DNA of 64,000 bases from an uncultured Pelagibacteraceae bacterium (GTDB lineage: Bacteria; Pseudomonadota; Alphaproteobacteria; Pelagibacterales; Pelagibacteraceae): assembly GCA_902598655.1 (NCBI GenBank), contig CACKCQ010000004.1, forward strand, positions 1-64,000, given 5' to 3'. Of the stretch, positions 56,601 to 64,000 are shown piece by piece (within the stretch, counting starts at the first letter, position 1; each line of letters begins with the position of its first letter). Below the pieces are notes generated by a model. It saw only the letters and a program-made list of their open reading frames with translations. It had not been told where the DNA came from and did no database searches. The position numbers were made by a program, and so were the translations under genes.

Positions 56601-58119
56601 CTAAAGGTGTGTCATCACCCATTGATCCTGTTGCTTCTTTAGCATCTTCTGCCATTGGATGAAGAATTAATTCTAAATCTTCTATGCTATATCCAAAACA
56701 ATGTTGAAAATTCCTCAAACTTTGGCCTTCTAGCTCTACTTTTTCATTTTCTGCCTCTAATTTTTTATCAAGATCAATAATCTGATTGTTATAATGCTTA
56801 TATTCTTTTGAAAGATAGTTTTTTATTTCATCGTTTGAATATACTTTGCCTTTTTCTATTCTTACTCCTAATATTTCTCCAGGTCCTAATCTTCCTTTAG
56901 ATACAATTTTTTTCTCGTTTAAATCTATCATCCCTGTTTCACTTCCTGCAAAAAGAAGTTTGTCTCTTGTCACTGTATATCTAAGTGGTCTTAATCCATT
57001 TCTGTCGGTTGCAACAATTACCCATTCATTATCTGTTGCAGCTATAGCAGCTGGCCCATCCCAAGGCTCCATGGTACTATTTAAAAAATTGAATAATTGT
57101 TGATGATCTTTTTTTAAAACCTTATTTTTTTTTGACCAAGCATCTGGTATTAACATTAATTTTGCTAGAGGGGCAGGCTGTCCAGAAATATTTAATAACT
57201 CAAAAACATTATCTAATGATGCAGAGTCAGAATTTCCAGCTGGTATTACAGGCTTAAGATTCTCTATATCTTCGAAAACTGGATTAAACATCTCTTCTTC
57301 GTGGACCTTCATCCAATTAACATTTCCTTTAAGAGTATTTATTTCACCATTATGCGCTATAGATCTAAATGGTTGAGCTAAGTCCCAACTTGGTGCAGTA
57401 TTAGTTGAAAATCTTTGGTGAAATATTGCATACCTAGATATAAATCTTTCATCTTTTAAGTCAGTATAAAAATCTGACAAAGCTTCTGCTAAAAACATTC
57501 CTTTGTAAATGATAGATTTAGAACTAAATGAACATATATAAAAATTATTTAATTGATTATTGAGAGCTTCTTTTTCGATTACTCTTCTAGTTTCATACAA
57601 TTTTTGTTCCAGAGATTTATTGACAACTTTTTTGTCATTATATGTGAACAATACTTGAGTAATTTCAGGTCTTGTTTGTTCAGCTTTTTCTCCTAAGACA
57701 GAGGGATCAACAGGAACTTGTCTCCAGCCATAGATACTAAAATTTCTCTTTGTTAGTTCGCTTTCAACAATAGTTCTGCATTGCTCTTGAGCGCTATAAT
57801 CATTTCTTGGTAAGAAAATCATACCCACACATAATTCAGAATTATCATGTTTATGACCAGTGACTTCAATTTTTTCTTCAAAGAAATCTTTAGGAATTTC
57901 AATATGGATTCCAGCACCATCTCCTGTTTTTCCATCTGCATCGATTGCACCCCTATGCCAAACAGCTTTTAATGCATCGATTCCATATTCTACGACTTTT
58001 CTTGATTTTAGACCTTCAGTAGATGCTACTAACCCTACGCCGCATGCATCATGTTCCATTTCTTCGGAGTAAACATGATTACTTTTTAAAATTTTTAAAT
58101 TTTTATTTCTTAACTTCAT
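53623..58119 (-). CDS. gltB: Glutamate synthase (NADPH) large subunit
   Basis: A 1498-aa protein. After a short propeptide the class II amidotransferase domain starts at Cys26 (EHDACGVGLVAS), which becomes the N-terminal nucleophile after cleavage. The central domain follows, then the FMN-binding synthase domain (GEGGEDEKRF, KPGEGGQLPGFKV, HHDIYSIEDLAQLIYDL, SGHSGGTGATPQTS) with the 3Fe-4S cysteines in CIMVRQCHSNTCPVGVC. The C-terminal GXGXG beta-helix has GGTIVIKL and GNTVLYGATSGKLLAAGQAG. It makes two glutamates from glutamine and 2-oxoglutarate. Its start adjoins the end of gltD. Confidence 0.97.
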   Translation of the reverse strand: MKLRNKNLKILKSNHVYSEEMEHDACGVGLVASTEGLKSRKVVEYGIDALKAVWHRGAIDADGKTGDGAGIHIEIPKDFFEEKIEVTGHKHDNSELCVGMIFLPRNDYSAQEQCRTIVESELTKRNFSIYGWRQVPVDPSVLGEKAEQTRPEITQVLFTYNDKKVVNKSLEQKLYETRRVIEKEALNNQLNNFYICSFSSKSIIYKGMFLAEALSDFYTDLKDERFISRYAIFHQRFSTNTAPSWDLAQPFRSIAHNGEINTLKGNVNWMKVHEEEMFNPVFEDIENLKPVIPAGNSDSASLDNVFELLNISGQPAPLAKLMLIPDAWSKKNKVLKKDHQQLFNFLNSTMEPWDGPAAIAATDNEWVIVATDRNGLRPLRYTVTRDKLLFAGSETGMIDLNEKKIVSKGRLGPGEILGVRIEKGKVYSNDEIKNYLSKEYKHYNNQIIDLDKKLEAENEKVELEGQSLRNFQHCFGYSIEDLELILHPMAEDAKEATGSMGDDTPLAVLSDKYRPLYHYFRQNFSQVTNPPIDSLRENKVMSLKTRFGNLGNILDFSKLTKDNIYVLNSPILSNAQFEKFLKFFGNNNKVLDCTFRKDEDLEKSINLLKVKSEQAVREGIKQIILSDKNISENRMPMPMLLCIGAINTHLVKLGLRGYVSINVQTGDALDTHSFATLIGVGATTVNPYLAFDSLYQRHSKKLFGNFTFDECVLRYIKSVNLGLLKIMSKMGISVLSSYRGGCNFETVGLSRTIVKDYFPGMLSKISGIGLKGIEKKIRTIHKEAFFDNSNILPIGGIYRYRKNGETHQYQGKLIHLLQTAVGQGSYEIYKKYTKGIYNLNPISLRDLVDFKSKNPIEISNVEPASNILKRFGSGSMSHGALSKEAHETLAVGMNRIKGASCSGEGGEDEKRFKIMENGDSANSRVKQIASARFGVTINYLNNCNEIEIKIAQGAKPGEGGQLPGFKVTNEIARLRHSTPGVTLISPPPHHDIYSIEDLAQLIYDLKQINPKARVGVKLVASSGIGTIAAGVAKAKADIILISGHSGGTGATPQTSVKYVGVPWEMGLTEANQVLTLNNLRHQVTLRTDGGIKTGRDVVIAAMMGAEEFGVATTALVAMGCIMVRQCHSNTCPVGVCTQDDKLREKFTGTPEKVVNLFTFIAEEVREILADLGFKSLNEVIGRTDLLRQVSKGSPNLDDLDLNPLFVQADPGKNKRYCEKPEINSVPDTLDQKLWPEIENKIDKKEKINQEFEIQNTDRAVGTRISYHLYKKFGNNNLDENSIDLNFKGSAGQSFGAFAIKGLKLILKGDANDYVAKGLSGGTIVIKLQDESNLVSNENTIIGNTVLYGATSGKLLAAGQAGERFAVRNSGATAVVEGCDSNGCEYMTGGNIIILGDIGDNFGAGMTGGMAFIYDPENQFDKKVNPESVVWQTPETKFWIEHLRKLIQEHAIETNSTISKKIVENFENEINNFVQVCPKEMLDKLENPISNKKLVGQAS

Positions 58120-59552
58120 TAAGCAACTCTAAGTTTTTGTTTACTTTGTAAATAATTATCAATTGATGTTGCCGCATCTCTTCCATCTTTAATGCCCCAA
58201 ACCACTAAAGATGCTCCTCGAACTATATCTCCAGCTGCAAAAACTCCTTCTATACTAGTTTCCATAGTATCAAAATCTGCTTTTATTGTTCCCCATCTTG
58301 ATACTTGTAATTTTTCTTCATTAAATAATTTTGGTAGATCTTCTGGATCAAATCCAAGAGCTTTAATCACAAGATCGGCTTTAATTTCAAAATCTGAATT
58401 TTCTTCCACAACTGGTTTTCTTCTACCGCTATCATCTGGCTCACCCAATTTCATTTTATTAACAACTACACTTTCAATTTTATTTGTTCCCCTAAACTCC
58501 TTAGGGCTTGTTAACCAAATAAATTCAACACCTTCTTCTTCTGCATTACCAACTTCTCTTGCTGATCCTGGCATATTTTCTCTATCTCTTCTATATAAAC
58601 ATTTTACAGATTTGGCATTCTGTCTCACCGAAGTCCTTAAGCAGTCCATCGCTGTATCGCCACCTCCAATTACTACAACATCTTTGCCTTCAGCATTTAA
58701 AGTTCCGTTATCAAACAACTCAACTTTATCACCTAGTCCTTTTTTATTTGATGCTGTCAAAAATTCCATTGCAGGGAAAATATTACTTAAATCGTTACCA
58801 GGCAGGTTAACTTCTCTGGCTTTATAAACTCCTGTGGCTATTAAAATTGCATCGTGTTTTTCTCTTAATTCCGTCAAGCTGGAATCTTTTCCAACTTCAA
58901 AGTTTAAGACAAATTTAATTCCACTTTCTTCCAAAAGTTTTATTCTTCTTTGAACAACATGCTTTTCTAATTTAAATCCTGGGATACCATATATTAGTAG
59001 CCCTCCAGCTCTGTCATAACGATCATATATAGTTACCTTGTATCCTTTTTTTCTGAGTTGTTCTCCACAAGCAAGTCCAGCAGGCCCAGAACCTATAATT
59101 CCTACACTCTCATTTTTTTCACTATTTATTTCAATTGGTTTAACCCAACCATTTTCCCAAGCTTTCTCTGTGATATATTTTTCTATTGATCCAATAGTTA
59201 CTGTTCCATGACCCGATTGCTCAATTACACAATTTCCTTCACACAGCCTATCCTGGGGGCAAATTCTTCCGCAAACTTCTGGCATGTTGTTTGTGCTTTG
59301 TGACAATTGATAAGCTTCCTCATATCTTCCCTCAGCAGTTAGTTTAAGCCAATCTGGTATGTTGTTACTTAATGGACAATGAACTTGGCAAAATGGTACT
59401 CCACATTGGGAACATCTGCTTGACTGCTGAACAGCTCTATCTTTTAGAAATTCTTGATATATTTCATTAAAATCGTCTTTTCGGTCTGATATATCTCTTT
59501 TAGGTGGATTTTGTTGACCTATATCAACAAACTTAAGCATTTTTTCTGACAT
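58119..59552 (-). CDS. gltD: Glutamate synthase (NADPH) small subunit
   Basis: A 477-aa flavoprotein. The N-terminal 4Fe-4S region has SRCSQCGVPFCQVHCPLSNN and CGRICPQDRLCEGNC. The FAD site is VGIIGSGPAGLACGEQLRKKG and the NADPH site is VVVIGGGDTAMDCLRTSVRQ. The end VFAAGDIVRGASLVVWGIKD is the second FAD motif. It feeds electrons from NADPH to gltB. It is the first gene of a gltD-gltB operon. Confidence 0.97.
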   Translation of the reverse strand: MSEKMLKFVDIGQQNPPKRDISDRKDDFNEIYQEFLKDRAVQQSSRCSQCGVPFCQVHCPLSNNIPDWLKLTAEGRYEEAYQLSQSTNNMPEVCGRICPQDRLCEGNCVIEQSGHGTVTIGSIEKYITEKAWENGWVKPIEINSEKNESVGIIGSGPAGLACGEQLRKKGYKVTIYDRYDRAGGLLIYGIPGFKLEKHVVQRRIKLLEESGIKFVLNFEVGKDSSLTELREKHDAILIATGVYKAREVNLPGNDLSNIFPAMEFLTASNKKGLGDKVELFDNGTLNAEGKDVVVIGGGDTAMDCLRTSVRQNAKSVKCLYRRDRENMPGSAREVGNAEEEGVEFIWLTSPKEFRGTNKIESVVVNKMKLGEPDDSGRRKPVVEENSDFEIKADLVIKALGFDPEDLPKLFNEEKLQVSRWGTIKADFDTMETSIEGVFAAGDIVRGASLVVWGIKDGRDAATSIDNYLQSKQKLRVA

Positions 59553-59563
59553 GGTGGACGCTG

Positions 59564-59593
59564 TATATACGATAAAAATTTAATAATAAACAA
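59564..59593 (-). promoter_or_regulatory. Candidate promoter of gltD-gltB
   Basis: On the minus strand TTGTTT (59588-59593) is followed after 18 bases by TATATA/TATACA (59564-59569), leaving a very short leader to the gltD ATG at 59552. It is a plausible housekeeping promoter but AT-rich DNA gives many such matches. The rest of the 178-base gap up to uppP holds no other signal I can name. Confidence 0.3.
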
Positions 59594-59730
59594 TTACAAG
59601 GTCATAAATATTGACTAATATTTCACAAAACTTAAGTAAATCAGCGGTTTTTTCTTATTATGCATAGATGATATGCAAATATGTAATTGCTTTAATTTGG
59701 TTACAATTTCATTATGAAGTATTGGATCTA

Positions 59731-60498
59731 ATGATTTCAAAATATGCAGAGACGCTAATTTTATCAATTATTCAAGGTATATCTGAGTTTATTCCAGTTA
59801 GCTCGTCTGCACATCTTTTAATTATATCAAGATTGAGTGACTTCAATGTTAGCAACCTACAATTAGATATTAGTCTGCATTTAGGTTCTTTGTTAGCAAT
59901 TATTTTATTTTTTAGAAAAGAGTTAATAAATATCATTAATAATAAAAATATATTTCTACTAATAATTCTTGGGTCTATACCATTAGTTATTGTTGGTTAT
60001 ATTTTTTACTCCACAAATTTAATTGATCAATTTAGAAACTTAAAAGTTATCGCTTGGACAACTTTGATTTTTGGAATTTTATTATACTTTTCAGATAAGT
60101 TTGAATTGAAAAATAAAATTTCTTCAGAATTAAATATTAAAAGTATTATTATAATAGGGTTATTTCAGATTTTAGCTATTATTCCAGGAGTCAGTAGATC
60201 AGGTATAGTAATTACAGCTTCAAGATTTTTAAAATTTGACAGAGTTGAATCATCAAAGATAGCTTTTTATTTGTCTATTCCAGCTTTAGCAGGTGCAAGT
60301 GTTTTGGGATTTAAAAACGTTATTGATGATCAAATAAATTTTGATACTATATTTATTTTTTCTACTTCAGCTTCATTTTTATTTTCTTATTTTACAATTA
60401 AATATTTTCTTATTTATGTTAAAATGTTTAGTTTGAGTTTTTTTGTTATTTATAGAATAGTTTTAAGTATTATTCTTTTTTTAATTATTTACTTATGA
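59731..60498 (+). CDS. uppP: Undecaprenyl-diphosphatase
   Basis: A 255-aa membrane enzyme from the ATG at 59731; an in-frame ATG 63 bases upstream would add a poorly fitting, non-homologous extension, so I choose the later start. The BacA/UppP motifs are both present: GISEFIPVSSSAHLL and PGVSRSGIVITASR. About eight hydrophobic segments are seen. It recycles undecaprenyl diphosphate, the cell-wall lipid carrier. It converges on an EamA transporter with a 6-base overlap. Confidence 0.94.
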   Translation: MISKYAETLILSIIQGISEFIPVSSSAHLLIISRLSDFNVSNLQLDISLHLGSLLAIILFFRKELINIINNKNIFLLIILGSIPLVIVGYIFYSTNLIDQFRNLKVIAWTTLIFGILLYFSDKFELKNKISSELNIKSIIIIGLFQILAIIPGVSRSGIVITASRFLKFDRVESSKIAFYLSIPALAGASVLGFKNVIDDQINFDTIFIFSTSASFLFSYFTIKYFLIYVKMFSLSFFVIYRIVLSIILFLIIYL

Positions 60499-61380
60499 TT
60501 TTTTTGACGTCGGAGCAATTTGAGAAAATATTACAGCAATAAGAATTAATACACATCCTATAATATTATTTATGTTAAGAACTTGACTTAAAATAATCCA
60601 TCCAGCAATTGTTGCAAAGACACCTTCAAGAGAGTAAATTATTGCTGCAGGAGCTTCTTCAATATTTTTTTGTGCAAACATTTGTAAAGTAAAAGCAATT
60701 CCTCCAGATAAGACACCTGCATATAATATTGAACTATACTCAGTTAAAATTTTTGTAATAACTACTTCCTCTAAAATAAAAGCAAATATAAGAGAAAAAC
60801 CAAAAACAAGAGCTGCTTGTAATGCTGCATAAAAAATCGGTATATTAAATTTCTCCATAAATTTTCCAGCGAAAATTATATGTAAAGCCCAAAATAGAGA
60901 GCATAGAATAACTAAAGCATCACCAATCATAATTTCTGAGTTTGAAAAATCACTTAATAGGTAAACACCTATTATACATAAACCTATTGAAGGCCAAAGA
61001 CTCCAATGGACTTTAATAGAATAAATAAAAAATAATAAAATTGGAACTAATGGAACATAAAAAACTGTAAAAAAAGCTGCATTAGCTATATTCGTGTATT
61101 GTAATGCGGCTTGCTGCAAGTAAGTGCCCAAAAATAATGATATACCCATTAAAAATAAATATTTTAAAAATAATTTTTTATTAGAATTGATTTCATAATT
61201 AATTTTTTTTCTCTCTAAAATTAAAGCAATTGGCAGGACTGTAAGAAAACCAACAAAAAATCTAGATGCATTGAATGTTAATGGACCAATATTGTCCATG
61301 CCTGTGTCTTGAGCAATGAAAGCAGTGCCCCAAATAAATGTTGTTATCAAAGCGCATATAAGCGATGTAGTTTTGGACAT
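60493..61380 (-). CDS. EamA/DMT family transporter
   Basis: A 295-aa protein with ten hydrophobic helices in two EamA repeats: ICALITTFIWGTAFIAQDTG at the start and LSGGIAFTLQMFAQKN...GVFATIAGWIILSQ in the second half. DMT proteins export or import small metabolites; the substrate cannot be read from the sequence. It precedes a 2-oxoglutarate oxygenase on the same strand (14 bases apart). Confidence 0.9.
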   Translation of the reverse strand: MSKTTSLICALITTFIWGTAFIAQDTGMDNIGPLTFNASRFFVGFLTVLPIALILERKKINYEINSNKKLFLKYLFLMGISLFLGTYLQQAALQYTNIANAAFFTVFYVPLVPILLFFIYSIKVHWSLWPSIGLCIIGVYLLSDFSNSEIMIGDALVILCSLFWALHIIFAGKFMEKFNIPIFYAALQAALVFGFSLIFAFILEEVVITKILTEYSSILYAGVLSGGIAFTLQMFAQKNIEEAPAAIIYSLEGVFATIAGWIILSQVLNINNIIGCVLILIAVIFSQIAPTSKKS

Positions 61381-61394
61381 TAATTTTATTAAAT

Positions 61395-62492
61395 TTAGAT
61401 GATATTATTCATTCTACAACAGCTATCAAAATCTTCTTTATTGATATAGCAACCAGCCATTTTTCTTATACCTGAAAATGCACCTCTACCATGCATTACT
61501 CTCCAATTATTAAAAATTAGTAGTTCACCAGGTTTTAAAATATGCCTCCACTGATATTGCTTTTGGTTTGCCATCGTATCAAATACTTTAATTGCTTTAT
61601 AAAAATTAATTGTTTTCTGATTAGTTTCTCTAAAAGGTGCTCTATCGTAATTGTTAAAACTAATTTGATCAAAATTATTTTTTTCATTTAATTTTATTAT
61701 TGGTCTTTTTGCTTCAAGGCGAACACCATCACCAATATAAGAACCTTTAACTTTTGTATTTGTTAAAGTTTTAAAATGTTTTTTATATTTTTGTTTGATT
61801 TCATTTGCCAATTTAAATCCATCTACCATTATAGAATCTCCACCTTTAGCATCATACTTACAACAAAGTAGTAATTGTAAACCAGGCGCATCATTACTAT
61901 ATGTAGAATCTGTATGTGGTCTCAGTTCTTGGTTTGAATATGCACTGTCTGCTTTTTTATTATTTGATTCAAAAGTCCACAATCCTCCAAAAATTGAATT
62001 TCTGACATAACCTATTTTTTTAGCTATATATTCAACAGAGTTTAAATTCTTTGAACAATTTCTTACGACTGCAAAACCATATATGTGGATTTTTTTTAAT
62101 AAATTTTTAAATCCAACTTTAGTTTTTAATTGTTTATAGTTAATGAAAATTTGATTTTTTATGTCTTTATCTTTCCAAAATTGAGTATCACTTTTAGTTT
62201 CTACTTTTTTTAAAGAATTTTTTTTTAAAAATTCATATGAATATTTGGTTGGTTTATTTTCATCAGGCCATAATATTTCAATGAATTTCCCTTTTTTTAA
62301 TAATTTTGCTTTTTTAACTTTAATATTAATGTCTAAATTTGCGGTATAAGTTATTCTTTGATTGGTTTTAAAATCCCAGTTTTCTTTATTTTTGATATGA
62401 TCTCTTAACCAAATATTAGGAAATGTTTCAAACTTATTGTCATTAAAGTAAAATATAGTTTTATCATTTAAAAGTTTAAAATTTTTAATCAT
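61395..62492 (-). CDS. TauD/gamma-butyrobetaine hydroxylase-like 2-oxoglutarate dioxygenase
   Basis: A 365-aa Fe(II)/2-oxoglutarate enzyme. An N-terminal domain with FPNIWLRDHIKN and ILWPDE matches the zinc-type domain seen in gamma-butyrobetaine and trimethyllysine hydroxylases. The catalytic domain has RPHTDSTYSNDAPGLQLL (His-x-Asp) and WRVMHGRGAFSG with the third His, then Arg for 2-oxoglutarate. It might act in carnitine-type or another betaine's metabolism; substrate is unproven. It overlaps aceF by 4 bases. Confidence 0.82.
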   Translation of the reverse strand: MIKNFKLLNDKTIFYFNDNKFETFPNIWLRDHIKNKENWDFKTNQRITYTANLDINIKVKKAKLLKKGKFIEILWPDENKPTKYSYEFLKKNSLKKVETKSDTQFWKDKDIKNQIFINYKQLKTKVGFKNLLKKIHIYGFAVVRNCSKNLNSVEYIAKKIGYVRNSIFGGLWTFESNNKKADSAYSNQELRPHTDSTYSNDAPGLQLLLCCKYDAKGGDSIMVDGFKLANEIKQKYKKHFKTLTNTKVKGSYIGDGVRLEAKRPIIKLNEKNNFDQISFNNYDRAPFRETNQKTINFYKAIKVFDTMANQKQYQWRHILKPGELLIFNNWRVMHGRGAFSGIRKMAGCYINKEDFDSCCRMNNII

Positions 62493-63775
62493 TGCTTAGC
62501 TAATTTGTAGGCAAAGTTTTTACCAAGGTTATTTTTTAATTCATTATTAAATCTTGAACCCTCGGCACCGTCAATAATTCTATGATCATAAGAGAGAGAT
62601 AAAGGCAACATTGTTCTAGGTTTAAATTGTCCATCAATATAAACAGGTTTAATATAAGTCCTTCCAATTCCTAAAATAGCAACCTCAGGATAATTTATTA
62701 TAGGAGTAAAATAAGTTCCTCCAATGCCACCTAGGCTTGTTATAGTTATGGATCCTCCATAAAACTCTTTTTTATCTATCTTCAAATTTCGGCAATCATC
62801 ACTAACTTTTTTTAGATCTTTGCTTATTTGATCTATATTCTTTTGATTAGCATTTCTTATTTTTGGCACCATTAAACCATTGGGAGTATCAACTGCAATT
62901 CCCACATGGAAGTATTTTTTTAATGTTATTTTTCCATTTTCAATATTGTCAATAGAACTATTAAATCTTGGAAAAACTTTCAAAGCTTCCACAACTGCCT
63001 TTATAATAAATGCCAATGGAGTAATTTTCTTTTTCCCTCCAGTAAAACTATCAGTCAAATTTTGTCTAAATTCTTCCAACTCAGTGATATCTGCTTCATC
63101 ACAACTAGTGACATGTGGTATTGTTTGCCAAGAATTTGATAAATGTGGTGCAGCAATTCTTTTAATTCTTGGTATATCTTGAATTTCCACATCTCCAAAA
63201 TCAGCGTGATCATATTCTGAGGGCTTTATAGATGGAGCCTTCTTTTCTTCTTGTGGTTTATTAAAATTAGAAGATACGAATTTTTTTATATCCTCTTCTA
63301 TAATTCTTCCTGATCTTTGTGATCCAATAACATTATTAATATCAACACCAAGTTCTCTTGCAAATTTTCTAGTTTTTGGGCTAGCAAGTGCTTTGCTTGA
63401 TTTGAATACACTAACTCTATTATTATTTTTTATTATTTCTTTTGGTTTTGAAATTACTTTTTCGGGTGGTTTTTGTATAATAGTTTCTTTTTTAACTTCT
63501 TTCATATCTTCTTCGATTTGAACATCCGTTTTTTGTTCTTCAGAACCAATTATTAATATTGAGGAACCCTCTGAAACCTTATCACCGACTTTTAAATTAA
63601 CTTTTTTAACACTACCTGAGTATGGGCTTGGAATTTCAACACTTGATTTATCGCTTTCTATGGTAATTATCGGGTCATCTTTATTAATATTTGATCCTTC
63701 TTCAATTAACACCTCAATAACCTCAACATCCTTAAAATCACCAATGTTAGGAACTAAAACTTCTTTCTCACTCAT
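62489..63775 (-). CDS. aceF: Pyruvate dehydrogenase E2 (dihydrolipoyllysine acetyltransferase)
   Basis: A 428-aa protein with one lipoyl domain (ITIESDKSSVEIPSPYSGSV, lipoyl-Lys in ESDKSS), an E3/E1-binding domain (ASPKTRKFARELGVDINNV) and the acyltransferase domain ending LSLSYDHRIIDGAEGSRF with the HxxxDG motif. It moves acetyl groups to CoA. The single lipoyl domain and adjacency to a homodimeric-type E1 gene suggest an AceE-AceF set. Confidence 0.93.
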   Translation of the reverse strand: MSEKEVLVPNIGDFKDVEVIEVLIEEGSNINKDDPIITIESDKSSVEIPSPYSGSVKKVNLKVGDKVSEGSSILIIGSEEQKTDVQIEEDMKEVKKETIIQKPPEKVISKPKEIIKNNNRVSVFKSSKALASPKTRKFARELGVDINNVIGSQRSGRIIEEDIKKFVSSNFNKPQEEKKAPSIKPSEYDHADFGDVEIQDIPRIKRIAAPHLSNSWQTIPHVTSCDEADITELEEFRQNLTDSFTGGKKKITPLAFIIKAVVEALKVFPRFNSSIDNIENGKITLKKYFHVGIAVDTPNGLMVPKIRNANQKNIDQISKDLKKVSDDCRNLKIDKKEFYGGSITITSLGGIGGTYFTPIINYPEVAILGIGRTYIKPVYIDGQFKPRTMLPLSLSYDHRIIDGAEGSRFNNELKNNLGKNFAYKLAKQ

Positions 63776-64000
63776 TATAACTTTGTAGGCATAGGCTTAT
63801 CTTTATCAATTTTATATTTTTTAATTGCATCTACCGCATGTTTAGAAGCAATTAATTGTTCATTAGATAAAATACTTAAGCCATATGCAACTATATGCTC
63901 TTTATCGACTTCAAAAAATTTTCTTAGATTTTTTCTTGTATCACTTCTACCAAATCCATCTGTACCCAATGAATAAAAACTTTTATTTATGTAAGGTCTA
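63775..64000 (-). CDS. aceE: Pyruvate dehydrogenase E1 component, C-terminal end (partial)
   Basis: The last 75 codons of a gene that runs off the right edge. LGTDGFGRSDTRKNLRKFFE and DKEHIVAYGLSIL match the C-terminal end of the homodimeric AceE type of pyruvate dehydrogenase, not the alpha2-beta2 form. It decarboxylates pyruvate with thiamine diphosphate and acetylates E2. Its stop overlaps the aceF start by one base. Confidence 0.85.
   Translation of the reverse strand, partial: RPYINKSFYSLGTDGFGRSDTRKNLRKFFEVDKEHIVAYGLSILSNEQLIASKHAVDAIKKYKIDKDKPMPTKL

Noticed and set aside
59668-59730. 21-codon N-terminal extension of uppP
   Set aside because: UppP starts with the motif region soon after MISKYAETLIL; the extension has no family counterpart.

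Overview
The window looks like a stretch of chromosome from a streamlined, very AT-rich alphaproteobacterium of the SAR11/Pelagibacterales type. This rests on gene content and order only (no database search). The markers are murA-DUF2948-hisD, bolA-J-domain-cobS-cobT, hisG+hisZ, rpmH-rnpA-yidD-yidC-argB-dapD-dapE, thrS-infC-rpmI-rplT-pheS-pheT, a RegB-type sensor kinase, and a tRNA-His without a templated G-1. Intergenic gaps are tiny and many neighbours overlap; six convergent pairs even overlap at their 3' ends.

Layout. 1-4000: the folC tail, trxA, then three DNA-end-processing genes on the minus strand (exonuclease I, a PD-(D/E)XK nuclease, rmuC). 4090-13402: an island of plus-strand accessory genes between two minus-strand core blocks. 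It begins with a DUF3696-type ATPase followed by a protein with a possible phospholipase-D-like C-terminal domain. Next come a divergent RpoH-like sigma factor, a GC-rich segment that folds into a large structured RNA, a NurA nuclease, a HerA ATPase, and six small genes that I cannot name. 13423-22125: hisG, sulfotransferase, hisZ, hisS, tRNA-His, cspA, tRNA-Phe, infA, hisD, DUF2948, murA, dcd and two small basic proteins. 22221-30384: tRNA-Thr, a TVP38-type membrane protein, rpmH-rnpA-yidD-yidC, argB, a HAD phosphatase, dapD, dapE, and an HDAC-like deacetylase next to a SET-domain protein. 30374-34412: truA, fmt, def, a periplasmic protein and a 46-aa membrane peptide. 34509-42995: aroK, aroB, bolA, J-domain protein, cobS, cobT, a RegB-like kinase, gyrB. 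43166-52826: tRNA-Ser, lepA, pheT, pheS, rplT, rpmI, infC, thrS, a glycosyltransferase. 52869-64000: alpha/beta hydrolase, gltB, gltD, uppP, an EamA transporter, a gamma-butyrobetaine-hydroxylase-like oxygenase, aceF and the end of aceE.

Most likely new biology: the 7.1-13.4 kb locus. A HerA-NurA DNA-end resection machine, known mainly from archaea and from some bacterial defence loci, is here packaged with its own sigma-like protein, a three-way-junction RNA with a GNRA tetraloop and a possible pseudoknot, and a train of small proteins. The ATPase pair just upstream has the architecture of a two-gene defence module, and its promoter shares an unusual GCGG(A/C)TAT element with the sigma-like gene and rmuC. 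Function is inferred. The only stretch over 300 bases without a convincing gene is 8161-8494, which holds the RNA.
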